From Desulfitobacterium dehalogenans ATCC 51507 (GTDB lineage: Bacteria > Bacillota > Desulfitobacteriia > Desulfitobacteriales > Desulfitobacteriaceae): DNA of 64,000 nt. Numbering within the stretch: the stretch's first letter is position 1; every line of letters starts with the position of its first letter. This document shows positions 37,298-46,976 of the stretch, in pieces. The translations under genes and the position numbers were made by a program. The notes below the pieces were generated by a model. It had not been told where the DNA came from and made no database searches. It saw only the letters and a list, made by a program, of their open reading frames with translations. The stretch lies in NCBI RefSeq assembly GCF_000243155.2, contig NC_018017.1, positions 806,001-870,000 on the forward strand, written 5' to 3'.

Positions 37298-37600
37298 CTA
37301 TACTTGTAGAACGATAAATGCTGCAATGATGGAAATCAGCACGGATAAGACTAAACTGCCTCTCAGCCAGGAGCAGATACCGGCGGCAAGGATACCGACA
37401 ACGGTTGCTAATCTCATATCTGGTCCAGACTGCATGATTCCCCGGATAATCAAGGCACTTAAAGCCGTATAGGGTATATAGCGCAGGAATCTCTTCAAGA
37501 CAGGGGGCAGAGGTCTTCCCGTCATGATAAGCAGGGGAAGCAATCTGGGCAAATAGGTTACAACCATCATCCCGGTAATTAAAAGGAGATAGCTTTTCAT
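37298..37600 (-). CDS. azlD: AzlD family branched-chain amino acid export subunit
   Basis: A 100-residue protein with about four membrane helices (TYLPRLLPLLIMTGRPLPPV LKRFLRYIPYTALSALIIRG is the family motif). It forms the small partner of AzlC in branched-chain amino acid or azaleucine export. Overlaps azlC by four bases, so translationally coupled. Confidence 0.88.
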   Translation of the reverse strand: MKSYLLLITGMMVVTYLPRLLPLLIMTGRPLPPVLKRFLRYIPYTALSALIIRGIMQSGPDMRLATVVGILAAGICSWLRGSLVLSVLISIIAAFIVLQV

Positions 37601-38304
37601 GGGGAAACCTCCTCATCTTTAATAATGAAAGAACCCATTCCGGCCACCAGGATCACAGCGGCAATGAAAGACCAGGATGGGGGCAGGAGATTGAAGTGTG
37701 AGGCAGCCAGGTAAAAGATCCCGGACATCACCGCTAAAAACAAAACAGAAAAGGACTTTTTTATTTCAGGCGCCAATAAGGCCATAAACATAGCGTAAAG
37801 TCCTACCCCCAGGCTAAGTTGAACAGTCTCCGGCAGCATGGTACCCACAAGATACCCTGCAATCGTACCTATGACCCAGGAAAAATAGGGGATAATTTGC
37901 AGGGTGAGCAAAAATGGGACGTTCAAGGTTCTGTTTCTTAAAGAGATCAAGGAAAAGGCTTCGTCGGTAATGCCGAAAGCAATGACAAAAAGCCAATGTT
38001 TTTTAATTCCCTGCAGTCTGACCGACAAAGAAGCGCTCATGATAAAATGCCGTAAATTCAGAAGAAATGTGGCAAGGATGATGCTTCCTGCTGAAATGCC
38101 GTCTTTGATCATATCCAATGCCATAAATTGACTGGCTCCGGCAAAAACCATCACGGAAAACAAACTGGTGTCCTGTAACGAAATCCCAACATTTTTGGCA
38201 AGAAGCCCGAAGGCCATAGCCACAGGAAAAAAACCAAAGACAAGGGGAAGAGCAGCGATGAGTCCTTCTTTGATACTGTCTGCAATCTGATGTTCTCTGT
38301 TCAT
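37597..38304 (-). CDS. azlC: AzlC family branched-chain amino acid permease
   Basis: A 235-residue membrane protein of the AzlC family: EGLIAALPLVFGFFPVAMAFGLLAKNVG and VFAGASQFMALDMI near the start, GITDEAFSL mid-protein. With AzlD it exports branched-chain amino acids. GGAGGGAG lies before the ATG. Divergent from the XRE-cupin regulator at 38475, across an intergenic region with a 13-bp inverted repeat, so that regulator probably controls it. Confidence 0.9.
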   Translation of the reverse strand: MNREHQIADSIKEGLIAALPLVFGFFPVAMAFGLLAKNVGISLQDTSLFSVMVFAGASQFMALDMIKDGISAGSIILATFLLNLRHFIMSASLSVRLQGIKKHWLFVIAFGITDEAFSLISLRNRTLNVPFLLTLQIIPYFSWVIGTIAGYLVGTMLPETVQLSLGVGLYAMFMALLAPEIKKSFSVLFLAVMSGIFYLAASHFNLLPPSWSFIAAVILVAGMGSFIIKDEEVSP

Positions 38305-38382
38305 GTTTTCTCCCTCCGGCTCTGTGCGGTCTATCTATTCTTAAGTGCAGTGGTATAATGAAAAAGCATAGACTTTAAATAT

Positions 38383-38422
38383 CGTATGTTATATTGGACA
38401 AATAAGTATAATATAACATACG
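38383..38422. promoter_or_regulatory. inverted repeat in the azlC-regulator gap
   Basis: Perfect 13-bp arms CGTATGTTATATT / AATATAACATACG separated by 14 bases, between divergent azlC and the XRE-cupin gene. A likely operator for the XRE regulator. Confidence 0.6.
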
Positions 38423-38474
38423 AATGGATATAGTATATCCTGCCGGAGGATAAGATACAAGGGGGAAGACCTTT

Positions 38475-39029
38475 TTGAAGGATTTGAATCAGATTGTTGC
38501 CAATAACTTAAAACAAATCAGGGATGAGATGAAATTAAGCCTGGACAAGGTAGCGGATATGACGGGTGTCAGTAAAGGGATGTTAAGACAAATTGAGGCG
38601 GGTGAATCCAGCCCGACCATCAAAACCATCTGGAAGATCGCATCGGGCTTGAAAATACCTTATACATCAATCATCAATATTCCCCAGCCGGAGACCTTCC
38701 TTGTCCCAAGAGAGGATATGGAACCGCAGGTTGAGGACGACGGTAGATATAAGGTCTATTCAATCTTTCCCTCAGAAGATGGACGAAGAGTGGAAATCTA
38801 TACGATAGAACTTGAAAAGGGCTGTTCCTTTTCTTCAAATTCTCATGGAGAAAAGACTCAGGAATTTATTACGGTCTATGAGGGTGTTCTAACCATTCAG
38901 GTGGATGATGAAGAGTATAGTATAAAGGCAGGAGACTCCATTAAATTCATGGCGGATAGGCCCCATACTTATTCCAATAGATTGGAACAATTAACCAGGG
39001 CGAGTATGGTCATTTATTATTCGATATAG
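38475..39029 (+). CDS. XRE family regulator with cupin sensor domain
   Basis: A 184-residue regulator. N-terminal helix-turn-helix (MKLSLDKVADMTGVSKGMLRQIEAGESSPT), C-terminal cupin barrel (SFSSNSHGEKTQEFITVYEG ... GDSIKFMADRPHTYSN) that binds a small ligand. Such XRE-cupin genes divergent from azlCD are common and control amino-acid export. Start TTG at 38475 with GGGGGAAG six bases upstream. Confidence 0.85.
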   Translation: MKDLNQIVANNLKQIRDEMKLSLDKVADMTGVSKGMLRQIEAGESSPTIKTIWKIASGLKIPYTSIINIPQPETFLVPREDMEPQVEDDGRYKVYSIFPSEDGRRVEIYTIELEKGCSFSSNSHGEKTQEFITVYEGVLTIQVDDEEYSIKAGDSIKFMADRPHTYSNRLEQLTRASMVIYYSI

Positions 39030-39040
39030 TAAAGGGCTTA

Positions 39041-39184
39041 AACCTTAAATATTGTATACATTAGCGAAAACTGTTGAAATGCTAAGCCTTATTATGCTAA
39101 GTTAAACTTAATCGAGAAATGGAGCAAAGGCGCTCAAAAGGACAAGTACCTGATAAGTACGAGTCTTTTTGGAGCGCCTTTTTG
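39041..39184 (+). promoter_or_regulatory. gltB leader: same element as the glnN leader
   Basis: Contains TAAATATTGTATACATT (39046-39062), a hairpin GAGC-AAAGGC-GCTC (39122-39135; loop A1, G4) and an overlapping terminator (GGCGCTC ... GTACC TGATAAGTAC ... GGAGCGCCTTTTT, to 39183). The stretch around AGCAAAGGCGCTCA and GTACCTG is nearly identical to the glnN leader 21.7 kb away, and the TGTATACA to hairpin distance is similar (about 70 bases). The shared layout argues for one regulator of the GS-GOGAT cycle acting at the RNA level. Confidence 0.6.
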
Positions 39185-39231
39185 TTTGTGGGTTATTTTC
39201 AAAGCAGTATAGAACAAGAAGGAGGAGAACT

Positions 39232-42200
39232 ATGCAAAATTACGGTCTGCCGCAAAAACAGGGTCTTTACGACCCGGCATTAGAACATGATGCCTGCGGT
39301 ATGGGATTTGTGGTCAGCATCAAAGGTGAAACGTCCCATGAGATTATAGATGAAGCTCTAACGGTACTGGAGAATCTAAATCATAGGGGGGCCAGCGGAG
39401 CGGATGAAAACACAGGGGACGGCGCAGGGATTCTGGTCCAGATTCCCCATGCTTTTTTTCAGCGGGAATGTGAGGTGCTGGGATTCGCACTGCCGGAAAA
39501 GGGAAATTACGGGGTAGGAATGATTTTTGCACATCGTTATGCTGACTTTAGAGAAACCCAGATGGAGACCTTCGCAAGGATTGTAGGGGAGGAAGGTCAG
39601 AAGATTCTCGGGTGGAGAGAAGTCCCCATCGATAAAAGTACCATCGGAGAAAGTGCTCAAGCAGTGATGCCCCGCTTTATTCAAGTGTTCATCGAGAAGG
39701 ACCCCCTGCTTACGGATATCATGGACTTTGAAAGAAAGCTCTATGCCATTCGCAAAAGAGCGGAAAAAATCATTCTGCCTATGTGTGAGGATAAGGGCGG
39801 TACCTTCTATGTGGCCAGTCTGTCCGCCAAGACCATCGTCTACAAGGGGATGCTGACGGCGGAGCAGCTGCGTCATTTTTATCTGGATCTATCCGATTTG
39901 GATTTCGTCTCGGCCTTGGCGATGGTTCATTCCCGCTTCAGCACCAACACTTTTCCCAGCTGGGAAAGAGCTCACCCGAACCGCTATATCGTCCATAATG
40001 GGGAGATCAATACCATCCGGGGGAATGTGAACTGGATGAGAGCCCGGCAGAAAGGCATCGAATCTCCTTTATTTGAGGATATAGGCAAAGTCTATCCCAT
40101 TGTGGATGAATCCGGCAGTGATTCCGCTATGTTCGACAACAGCTTGGAGTTCCTGCACCTGACCGGAAGATATCTTCCCCATGCGGTGATGATGATGATT
40201 CCTGAACCTTGGGAAAACAACGACTTCATGCCTAAGGAGAAAAGGGATTTTTATGCTTACAACAGTTTTTTAATGGAACCCTGGGACGGTCCCGCCGCTA
40301 TGGGCTTTACCGATGGAGTGGTGATCGGCGGGGTACTGGACCGCAATGGGCTGCGCCCTTCCCGCTATTATGTCACCAAGGATGATAAGGTCATTCTGGC
40401 TTCCGAAGTGGGAGTTATCGATATCAAGCCGGAGAATGTTCAATACAAAGGCCGTTTGGAGCCCGGAAAAATGCTGCTCATTGACACTCAGGCCCAAAAG
40501 ATCATCTCCGACGAGGAGCTGAAAGCCGGCGTAGCCCGGAAAAATCCCTACGGTGAGTGGATTGAGAAGCACATCGTGAAGCTCAGCAGTTTACCTGAGG
40601 CAGCCCGGATGGAGCGGAGAGCTGAGTCAGTTGGGATAGTTGAGGAACCGAAAGAAAGCAGAGATCAGGGGCAGCTGATTCAGCAGCAAAAAGCCTTCGG
40701 CTATACTTTTGAAGATATTACGAAAACCATCCAACCTATGGCGTTAGAGGGTGGTGATCCTGTGGGAGCCATGGGTATGGACTCTCCGTTAGCGGTCTTG
40801 TCGGAAAAACCGCAGATGCTTTATTTGTATTTCAAACAGCTTTTTGCCCAGGTAACGAACCCTCCTATCGATGGCATCCGGGAAGAAATCGTCACGTCCT
40901 GCACGATGCTCCTGGGTAATTCCGGAAACCTGCTGGACCCCGACCAGGAGAATACGGCATCCCTTTTCCTGGAGCATCCCATTCTGACCAATGAACAGCT
41001 TAACACGATTAAACATTTGCAGCATGGACAGTTTAAAGCCGTGACCTTATCCATGCTTTATCCTGTAGGGGGCGGCTCGAAGGCTATGGAGCGGGCTTTG
41101 GAGCGGCTCTTCAAAGAAGCGGATAAGGTGATTGCTGAAGGAGCCAATATCATCATTCTCTCCGACCGGGGAGTGGATAAGGAGCAGGCGGCCATTCCGG
41201 CTCTCCTGGCTTCTTCAGGCCTTCACCACCACCTGATCCGCAAAGAAATCCGCACGAACCTGGGTATTGTGCTGGAATCCGCAGAACCCCGGGAAGTTCA
41301 TCACTTCTGTACTTTAGTGGGTTATGGAGTCACTGCGGTTAATCCTTATCTGGCCTATGAGACCGTTGAAGATCTGGCGGCTAAGGGCCTCCTTGATGGA
41401 CTGACCGCCCAGGAAGGGATCAAGAACTTCATTAAAGCTTCGGTGAAGGGAATGCTTAAAGTTCTCACCAAGATGGGGATCTCCACCATGCACAGCTACC
41501 ATGGGGCCCAAATCTTTGAAGCGGTGGGGTTGCGGAAGGACTTGATCGACAAATATTTCACCATGACTCCCTCCCGTCTGGAAGGGATCGGTCTGGAAGA
41601 GATTGCCCTGGAGAACCAAATGCGCCATGAAAGCGCCTACGATGAGAACTCCCTTTATGCAGACAGTCTGGAGGTAGGCGGTTACTTCCAATGTAAGGAA
41701 GATGGAGAAAAGCATCTTTATAATCCGGAGACCATCTATCTGATCCAAAGGGCCTGCCGGGAAGGCAATTATGCCCTCTTTAAAGAGTACACCAAAAAGA
41801 TCAATGAAGAAGAAGTCTATACCTTAAGACATCTTTTGGACTTCAACTATAATGCCGGAGATACCATCCCCATCGAAGAAGTGGAGTCCGTGGATTCCAT
41901 CGTCAAGCGCTTTAAAACCGGGGCTATGTCCTATGGCTCCATCAGCAAGGAAGCTCATGAAGCTTTGGCTATTGCCATGAACCGGCTGGGGGGCAAGAGC
42001 AATACCGGTGAAGGCGGGGAAGACCCGGAGCGGTTCAAGGTGTTGTCTCATTGTGGAGGAGAGGGTAAGGATGCCTTGGGGAATGGGGACAGCAAAAACA
42101 GTGCCATTAAGCAGGTGGCTTCCGGACGCTTCGGTGTCACCAGTCATTATCTGGTCAATGCCCAGGAGATTCAGATCAAGATGGCTCAGGGAGCCAAGCC

Positions 42201-43884
42201 CGGCGAAGGGGGACAGCTGCCGGGACGTAAGGTTTATCCCTGGGTGGCTAAGACCCGGCACTCCACACCAGGTGTGGACCTGATTTCTCCCCCTCCTCAT
42301 CATGATATTTACTCCATCGAAGATTTGGCGGAGCTGATCCATGACCTGAAGAATGCCAACCGGGATGCCCGTATTAACGTCAAATTGGTATCTGAAGTAG
42401 GAGTCGGCACCATTGCCGCCGGAGTAGCCAAAGGAAAGGCCGATGTGATTCTGATCAGCGGTTATGACGGAGGGACAGGAGCCTCGCCCCGAACCAGTAT
42501 CCGCAATGCGGGACTGCCCTGGGAGCTGGGCTTAGCCGAAACTCATCAGACTCTGGTCCTCAATAAACTGAGAGATCGGGTGGTGGTGGAAACAGACGGC
42601 AAGCTTTTGTCAGGACGTGATGTGGTCATCGCCGCCATGCTGGGGGCTGAAGAATTCGGCTTTGCCACCACTCCTCTGATCGCTTTGGGCTGTGTCATGA
42701 TGCGGGTCTGCAACCTGAATACCTGTCCTGTGGGCATCGCTACCCAGGATGAGGAACTAAGAAAGAACTTCACAGGCAAGCCTGAGCATGTAGAAAACTT
42801 CATGCGCTTTATCGCCCAGGAAATGCGGGAAATCATGGCCAAGCTGGGCTTCCGAACCATCAATGAAATGGTTGGCCGTACCGACCGCCTGAAAAGCAAA
42901 GAGACGATTAAGCACTGGAAAGCATCCCAGCTGGATCTTTCCCAGATTCTCTATCAGCCTTATGCCGGTTCTGATGTAAGCCGCTATAACACCCAAACCC
43001 AAAAACACCTGCTGGAAAAATCCCTGGATATGAAAAAGCTCCTGCGGGTTTGTCAGCCTGCTTTAGAAAACCAAAAGCCGATCCGTGCCAAATTGAAAAT
43101 CAACAATGTGGATCGTGTCGTGGGGACCATCATCGGCAGTGAAATCTCCAAACGCTATGGGGAACAAGGATTGCCTGAAGATACCATTAAACTGACCTTT
43201 GTGGGCTCAGCCGGTCAAAGCTTCGGGGCCTTTGTCCCAAAGGGACTGACTCTAGAGCTGGAAGGGGACTCCAACGATTATCTGGGCAAAGGACTTTCCG
43301 GCGGTAAAATCGCCGTTTACCCACCCAGGACTGCGGATTTTGTTCCTGAAGAGAATATTCTGATCGGCAATGTAGCCTTCTATGGAGCAACCTCAGGGGA
43401 AGCCTATATCAATGGGATTGCGGGGGAACGCTTCTGCGTCAGAAACAGTGGCGTTCATGCAGTAGTAGAAGGTGTAGGGGATCATGGCTGTGAATATATG
43501 ACCGGCGGCAAAGTGGTCATCCTGGGTAAGACAGGACGGAACTTTGCAGCGGGAATGTCCGGCGGGGTAGCTTATATCCTGGATTTTGATGAGAATTATT
43601 GCAATCAATCCATGGTGCTTTTGGAAAACATCCAATCCGAAGCCGAACTTAATGAAGTCAAGGAAATGATCCGCAAGCATGTGGAGTATACCCATAGTCC
43701 CCAGGGAGGAAAAATTCTCGCGGATTGGGAACGCTATGCAACCCGGTTTACCAAAGTGATTCCCAAGGACTACAAGCGGATGCTGGCCAATATCGATAAG
43801 GCTTTCCAAGACGGATACTCAGGGGATGAAGCGCTGATGGCAGCCTTTGCCGAGCATTTCAAAACGTCGGAAGCGGCTAAGTAA
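39232..43884 (+). CDS. gltB: glutamate synthase large subunit
   Basis: A 1550-residue GOGAT alpha subunit. The N-terminal glutamine amidotransferase begins after a 21-residue propeptide at Cys22 ([10 protein letters not shown]); central domain; FMN domain with [39 protein letters not shown], and the 3Fe-4S cluster [14 protein letters not shown]-terminal beta-helix ([34 protein letters not shown]). It makes two glutamates from glutamine and 2-oxoglutarate. GGAGGAG nine bases upstream fixes the ATG at 39232. gltD follows by 12 bases. Likely regulated by the leader upstream, in step with glnN. Confidence 0.97.
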   Translation: MQNYGLPQKQGLYDPALEHDACGMGFVVSIKGETSHEIIDEALTVLENLNHRGASGADENTGDGAGILVQIPHAFFQRECEVLGFALPEKGNYGVGMIFAHRYADFRETQMETFARIVGEEGQKILGWREVPIDKSTIGESAQAVMPRFIQVFIEKDPLLTDIMDFERKLYAIRKRAEKIILPMCEDKGGTFYVASLSAKTIVYKGMLTAEQLRHFYLDLSDLDFVSALAMVHSRFSTNTFPSWERAHPNRYIVHNGEINTIRGNVNWMRARQKGIESPLFEDIGKVYPIVDESGSDSAMFDNSLEFLHLTGRYLPHAVMMMIPEPWENNDFMPKEKRDFYAYNSFLMEPWDGPAAMGFTDGVVIGGVLDRNGLRPSRYYVTKDDKVILASEVGVIDIKPENVQYKGRLEPGKMLLIDTQAQKIISDEELKAGVARKNPYGEWIEKHIVKLSSLPEAARMERRAESVGIVEEPKESRDQGQLIQQQKAFGYTFEDITKTIQPMALEGGDPVGAMGMDSPLAVLSEKPQMLYLYFKQLFAQVTNPPIDGIREEIVTSCTMLLGNSGNLLDPDQENTASLFLEHPILTNEQLNTIKHLQHGQFKAVTLSMLYPVGGGSKAMERALERLFKEADKVIAEGANIIILSDRGVDKEQAAIPALLASSGLHHHLIRKEIRTNLGIVLESAEPREVHHFCTLVGYGVTAVNPYLAYETVEDLAAKGLLDGLTAQEGIKNFIKASVKGMLKVLTKMGISTMHSYHGAQIFEAVGLRKDLIDKYFTMTPSRLEGIGLEEIALENQMRHESAYDENSLYADSLEVGGYFQCKEDGEKHLYNPETIYLIQRACREGNYALFKEYTKKINEEEVYTLRHLLDFNYNAGDTIPIEEVESVDSIVKRFKTGAMSYGSISKEAHEALAIAMNRLGGKSNTGEGGEDPERFKVLSHCGGEGKDALGNGDSKNSAIKQVASGRFGVTSHYLVNAQEIQIKMAQGAKPGEGGQLPGRKVYPWVAKTRHSTPGVDLISPPPHHDIYSIEDLAELIHDLKNANRDARINVKLVSEVGVGTIAAGVAKGKADVILISGYDGGTGASPRTSIRNAGLPWELGLAETHQTLVLNKLRDRVVVETDGKLLSGRDVVIAAMLGAEEFGFATTPLIALGCVMMRVCNLNTCPVGIATQDEELRKNFTGKPEHVENFMRFIAQEMREIMAKLGFRTINEMVGRTDRLKSKETIKHWKASQLDLSQILYQPYAGSDVSRYNTQTQKHLLEKSLDMKKLLRVCQPALENQKPIRAKLKINNVDRVVGTIIGSEISKRYGEQGLPEDTIKLTFVGSAGQSFGAFVPKGLTLELEGDSNDYLGKGLSGGKIAVYPPRTADFVPEENILIGNVAFYGATSGEAYINGIAGERFCVRNSGVHAVVEGVGDHGCEYMTGGKVVILGKTGRNFAAGMSGGVAYILDFDENYCNQSMVLLENIQSEAELNEVKEMIRKHVEYTHSPQGGKILADWERYATRFTKVIPKDYKRMLANIDKAFQDGYSGDEALMAAFAEHFKTSEAAK

Positions 43885-43896
43885 GGGGGGACAAAC

Positions 43897-45414
43897 ATGG
43901 GAAAAGCAACAGGTTTTTTAGAGTATAAACGGATTGATCCCAAGAAGCGCGCCCCTGAGGAACGTATTCAGGACTGGCGGGAGATTAAACTGCCCAGAGA
44001 CCCTGAGGTGATGAAGACCCAGGGGGCCCGCTGTATGAATTGTGGCGTCCCCTTCTGCAATGGCGGGGTCATGCTCAACGGCATGGTTTCGGGCTGCCCT
44101 CTGCATAATTTGATTCCGGACTGGAATGAACTGATCTACAAAGGGCAATGGGAAGAAGCCTATCGGCGCTTAAGCCGTACCAGTCCTTTTTCGGAATTCA
44201 CCTCCCGGGTTTGCCCTGCACCCTGTGAAGGAGCCTGCACCGAAGGCTATATTATGGAGCCCGTAACCATCAACTGTATAGAGTATGAGATCATCGAGAA
44301 GGCTTTTGCCGAAGGATGGGTAAAGCCCCAAAAAGGAAAATCTACCGGTAAAACGGTGGCAGTGGTCGGTTCCGGCCCCGCGGGACTATCGGCAGCGAAT
44401 TATCTCAATGCCGTGGGTCATGAGGTCACCGTGTATGAGCGGGCCGACCGTCCCGGCGGACTCCTCATGTATGGCATTCCCAATATGAAGCTGGAGAAAA
44501 ATATAGTGGAGCGGCGCATAAACTTAATGAAGGAGTCCGGCATCAACTTTGTTCTCAATACCGAGGTGGGCAAGGATATCCCGGCGCAGGACCTGGTAAA
44601 TCAATATGATGCGGTCGTTCTCTGCATTGGTGCCACCAAAGCCCGAGGACTCAACGTGGAAGGCTGTGAACTGAAAGGTGTCCACTATGCAGTAGATTTT
44701 CTGAAGGCCAATACCAAAAGGCTGCTGGACTCCAATTTTGCCCATTTGGAAACCATGGATGAAAAAGATGGCCAGGGGAACGGATGGATCAATGCCCAAG
44801 GGAAAAACGTCATTATCATCGGCGGTGGAGACACGGGGACGGACTGTATCGCTACCTCCATCCGTTATGGCTGTAAAAGCGTCCACCAATTTGAGATCAT
44901 GCCCGAACCTCCTGTCAAGCGGATCGAGGCCGCCAATCCCTGGCCGGAATGGCCCAAAAAACTTAAAGTTGACTACGGTCAGGAAGAAGCCATCAGTCTC
45001 TACGGAAAAGATCCCCGTCATTACCTCATCAATACGAAAAAGATCGTGGGCAACGAGCAAGGTGAGGCTAAGGAAATTCATACCGTAGAAGTTCGCTGGA
45101 TTAAAGACTCCTCAGGAAGAATGGTTCCCCAAGAAGTGCCCGGCAGCAAAAAAGTATGGGAAGCAGATTTGGTCCTTTTGGCCATGGGCTTCCTCGGCCC
45201 GGAAGATGCGATACCCAATGAGCTGAACCTCGAGCGGGATGAGCGAAGTAATCTCAAAGCGGAGTATGAAGAATTTGAAACCAATGTGGAAAAGGTTTTT
45301 GCTGCGGGAGATGCCAGAAGGGGGCAGAGCCTTGTAGTATGGGCTCTCCAGGAAGGGAAGCTGGCAGCCCGTGAAGTGGATAAGTATCTGATGGGGAGGA
45401 GTGGGATTAGGTAA
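43897..45414 (+). CDS. gltD: glutamate synthase small subunit
   Basis: A 505-residue NAD(P)H-dependent GOGAT beta subunit: N-terminal cysteines for two 4Fe-4S clusters (ARCMNCGVPFCN, SGCPLHNLIPDWN, RVCPAPCEGACTEGY), FAD site TVAVVGSGPAGLSAANYL, NADPH site VIIIGGGDTGTDCIATS, and the closing FAD motif FAAGDARRGQSLVVWALQEG. Passes electrons to GltB. Starts 12 bases after gltB. Confidence 0.97.
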   Translation: MGKATGFLEYKRIDPKKRAPEERIQDWREIKLPRDPEVMKTQGARCMNCGVPFCNGGVMLNGMVSGCPLHNLIPDWNELIYKGQWEEAYRRLSRTSPFSEFTSRVCPAPCEGACTEGYIMEPVTINCIEYEIIEKAFAEGWVKPQKGKSTGKTVAVVGSGPAGLSAANYLNAVGHEVTVYERADRPGGLLMYGIPNMKLEKNIVERRINLMKESGINFVLNTEVGKDIPAQDLVNQYDAVVLCIGATKARGLNVEGCELKGVHYAVDFLKANTKRLLDSNFAHLETMDEKDGQGNGWINAQGKNVIIIGGGDTGTDCIATSIRYGCKSVHQFEIMPEPPVKRIEAANPWPEWPKKLKVDYGQEEAISLYGKDPRHYLINTKKIVGNEQGEAKEIHTVEVRWIKDSSGRMVPQEVPGSKKVWEADLVLLAMGFLGPEDAIPNELNLERDERSNLKAEYEEFETNVEKVFAAGDARRGQSLVVWALQEGKLAAREVDKYLMGRSGIR

Positions 45415-45465
45415 GAAGGGTGAAGTAAGAGGCGTGAAGTAAGTAGGAAATATGCAGTAAGTTTA

Positions 45466-45512
45466 AAGGGACGATTCATTTGACATGGTGTTGTCGATGA
45501 ATCGCCCCTTTG
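45466..45512 (+). terminator. terminator after gltD
   Basis: Arms AAAGGGaCGATTCAT / ATGAATCGcCCCTTT, 51 bases after the gltD stop. The remainder of 45,415-45,703 is AT-rich with no gene that I can support; it marks the boundary between chromosome and cassette platform. Confidence 0.7.
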
Positions 45513-45703
45513 TCATGTTGCATCATTTTATCTTTTGGTGCATTTGCGTAAAATGAAGTACCTCCTCTGTGCACAAAAGCAAGTAGATACATTATTTAGT
45601 ACAGCTTTGCAGGTTGTTGTGTAAGATGCAGGAAAATTAAGAGGAAATAGGTAGTTTGTGGAGAATAAAGTTATAAAAGCTAATTTTGTAAGAAGCAATC
45701 CAA

Positions 45704-45946
45704 ATGACGATATATTTGAATTGCGAAAAGGGAAACTCAAAAGAATTATTCGTTTATTTTTCCTATACTAAGGAAAGAGTGCAGAAGATCAAAACCATGT
45801 CTATAAGAAGTTGGAATCCTGAAAAAAGACTATGGGTTATTCCCTATACACCTGAATCAATACACGAATTGAAAAGAATTTTCTCAGATGAAACGGTAAT
45901 AATTGACCCTGCGATCAATCTTGAACAAACTGAATCATTATATTAA
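45704..45946 (+). CDS. N-terminal domain of the recombinase, or separate small protein
   Basis: An 80-residue protein (ELFVYFSYTKERVQKIKTMS IRSWNPEKRLWVIPYTPESI). In some XerD-like recombinases a very similar segment (ending in a DPA motif, here IIDPAINLEQ) forms an N-terminal extension directly joined to the core. Here it ends in a stop eight bases before the recombinase core and in another frame, so it is either a split-off domain of a decaying recombinase gene or a separate partner protein. The family memory is from recall, not a search. Confidence 0.5.
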   Translation: MTIYLNCEKGNSKELFVYFSYTKERVQKIKTMSIRSWNPEKRLWVIPYTPESIHELKRIFSDETVIIDPAINLEQTESLY

Positions 45947-45953
45947 TTAGGAA

Positions 45954-46806
45954 ATGTCTTTGCAGCAGGACCTAGAGGCCATGGAGCAGCAGTTAATTCT
46001 CAAGGGCTTTAGTGATAAGACAAGAAAGGTCTACCTTGGGCATGTAAGTAAATTTTTTCAAGCCATAAAGAAAGACCCAAGAAATATCTCAAAGGATGAC
46101 ATACGAAGCTATTTGGCTGCTCAGCTTGAAGAGCGAAAAAAAGCCCATGCCTACGTAAGCCAAGCCCTTAGCTCCATAAAATTTCTGTTCAAGCACATAT
46201 TACGGCAAAGTATTGACAGTATGGATATTCCCCGACCCAAAAAGGAACAAAAATTACCGCAAGTCCTTAGCCAGGCAGAAGTAGCTAAGATTCTCTCAAC
46301 CGTTAAGAATATTAAACACAGGTCTATTCTCATAATTACATATTCCTCAGGACTAAGGGTTAGTGAGGTTGTTACGCTAACATTAAATGATTTACATCCA
46401 GATAGGAAATTGGTCCGCATCAAGCAGGGAAAGGGGAGAAAAGACAGGTATACTCTGCTTTCTGATACAGCAATGGAGGTTGAATGAATACATTACCTAC
46501 TATAAACCCAATAAGTGGCTATTTAGCGGCGAAGATCCGGAAACCCACATATCAGAGCGGACAATACAGGTAATCTTTAAGAATGCCTTAGCCAAGTCGG
46601 GAATTAAGAAAGATCTATCGGTCCATTCTTTAAGACACTCCTTCGCTACTCACCTTTTGGAATCAGGGACGGATATAAGATATATCCAGGAGTTGCTAGG
46701 GCACAAAAGCTCGAAAACAACTGAGATATATACTCACGTCAGCAATAAAGATTTAGGAAAAATAAAGAATCCCTTGGATTCAATATGGAAAAATGACCAA
46801 AATTAG
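45954..46806 (+). pseudogene. XerD-like tyrosine recombinase at the integron-integrase position, frameshifted
   Basis: Two pieces of one tyrosine recombinase. 45954-46487 gives the SAM-like core-binding domain (LKGFSDKTRKVYLGHVSKFF) and the first catalytic part (YSSGLRVSEV, Arg135; [14 protein letters not shown], Lys). From about 46475 the next frame continues [39 protein letters not shown] (His224, Arg227), [17 protein letters not shown] (His and Tyr nucleophile) to 46806. All six catalytic residues survive. A one-base insertion or two-base loss near 46475-46480 separates the frames. Arg135 to His224 is 89 residues, the XerC/D spacing; IntI proteins have about 130 owing to their extra domain. 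It ends 91 bases before the first cassette junction and shares the cassette orientation. Confidence 0.85.
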
Positions 46807-46816
46807 AACTGTTGAT

Positions 46817-46903
46817 AGAGGTAGGATTACCGCAATAACATGCGGTAATCCCTCTGGGGTGGTAAAAAATGCGCATGGATATTACGGTAAAAAGGTGTTA
46901 GAC
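46817..46903 (+). other. attI-like primary recombination site
   Basis: The junction heptamer GTTAGAC (46897-46903) starts the first cassette; its reverse complement GTCTAAC is the R'' box of that cassette's attC (47651-47657), so 46897/46898 is a used G^TT crossover point. It lies immediately downstream of the recombinase. Upstream is a strong hairpin, GGATTACCGCA (46824-46834) and TGCGGTAATCC (46841-46851) around ATAACA, extended by AGAG/CTCT. The arm GATTACCGCAA recurs in attC14, so the hairpin could be a collapsed attC, an attI feature, or the recombinase terminator. Confidence 0.75.
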
Positions 46904-46976
46904 GACATACCCGTTGCATGCACTTCTTTTATACTATACCAGAAAATAATAAAACCTCCGGATAAGGAGGTCAAGC

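Noticed and set aside
45954-46806. Calling the recombinase a true IntI
   Set aside because: Arg-to-His spacing of 89 residues is of the XerC/D kind; the IntI-specific extra domain is absent.
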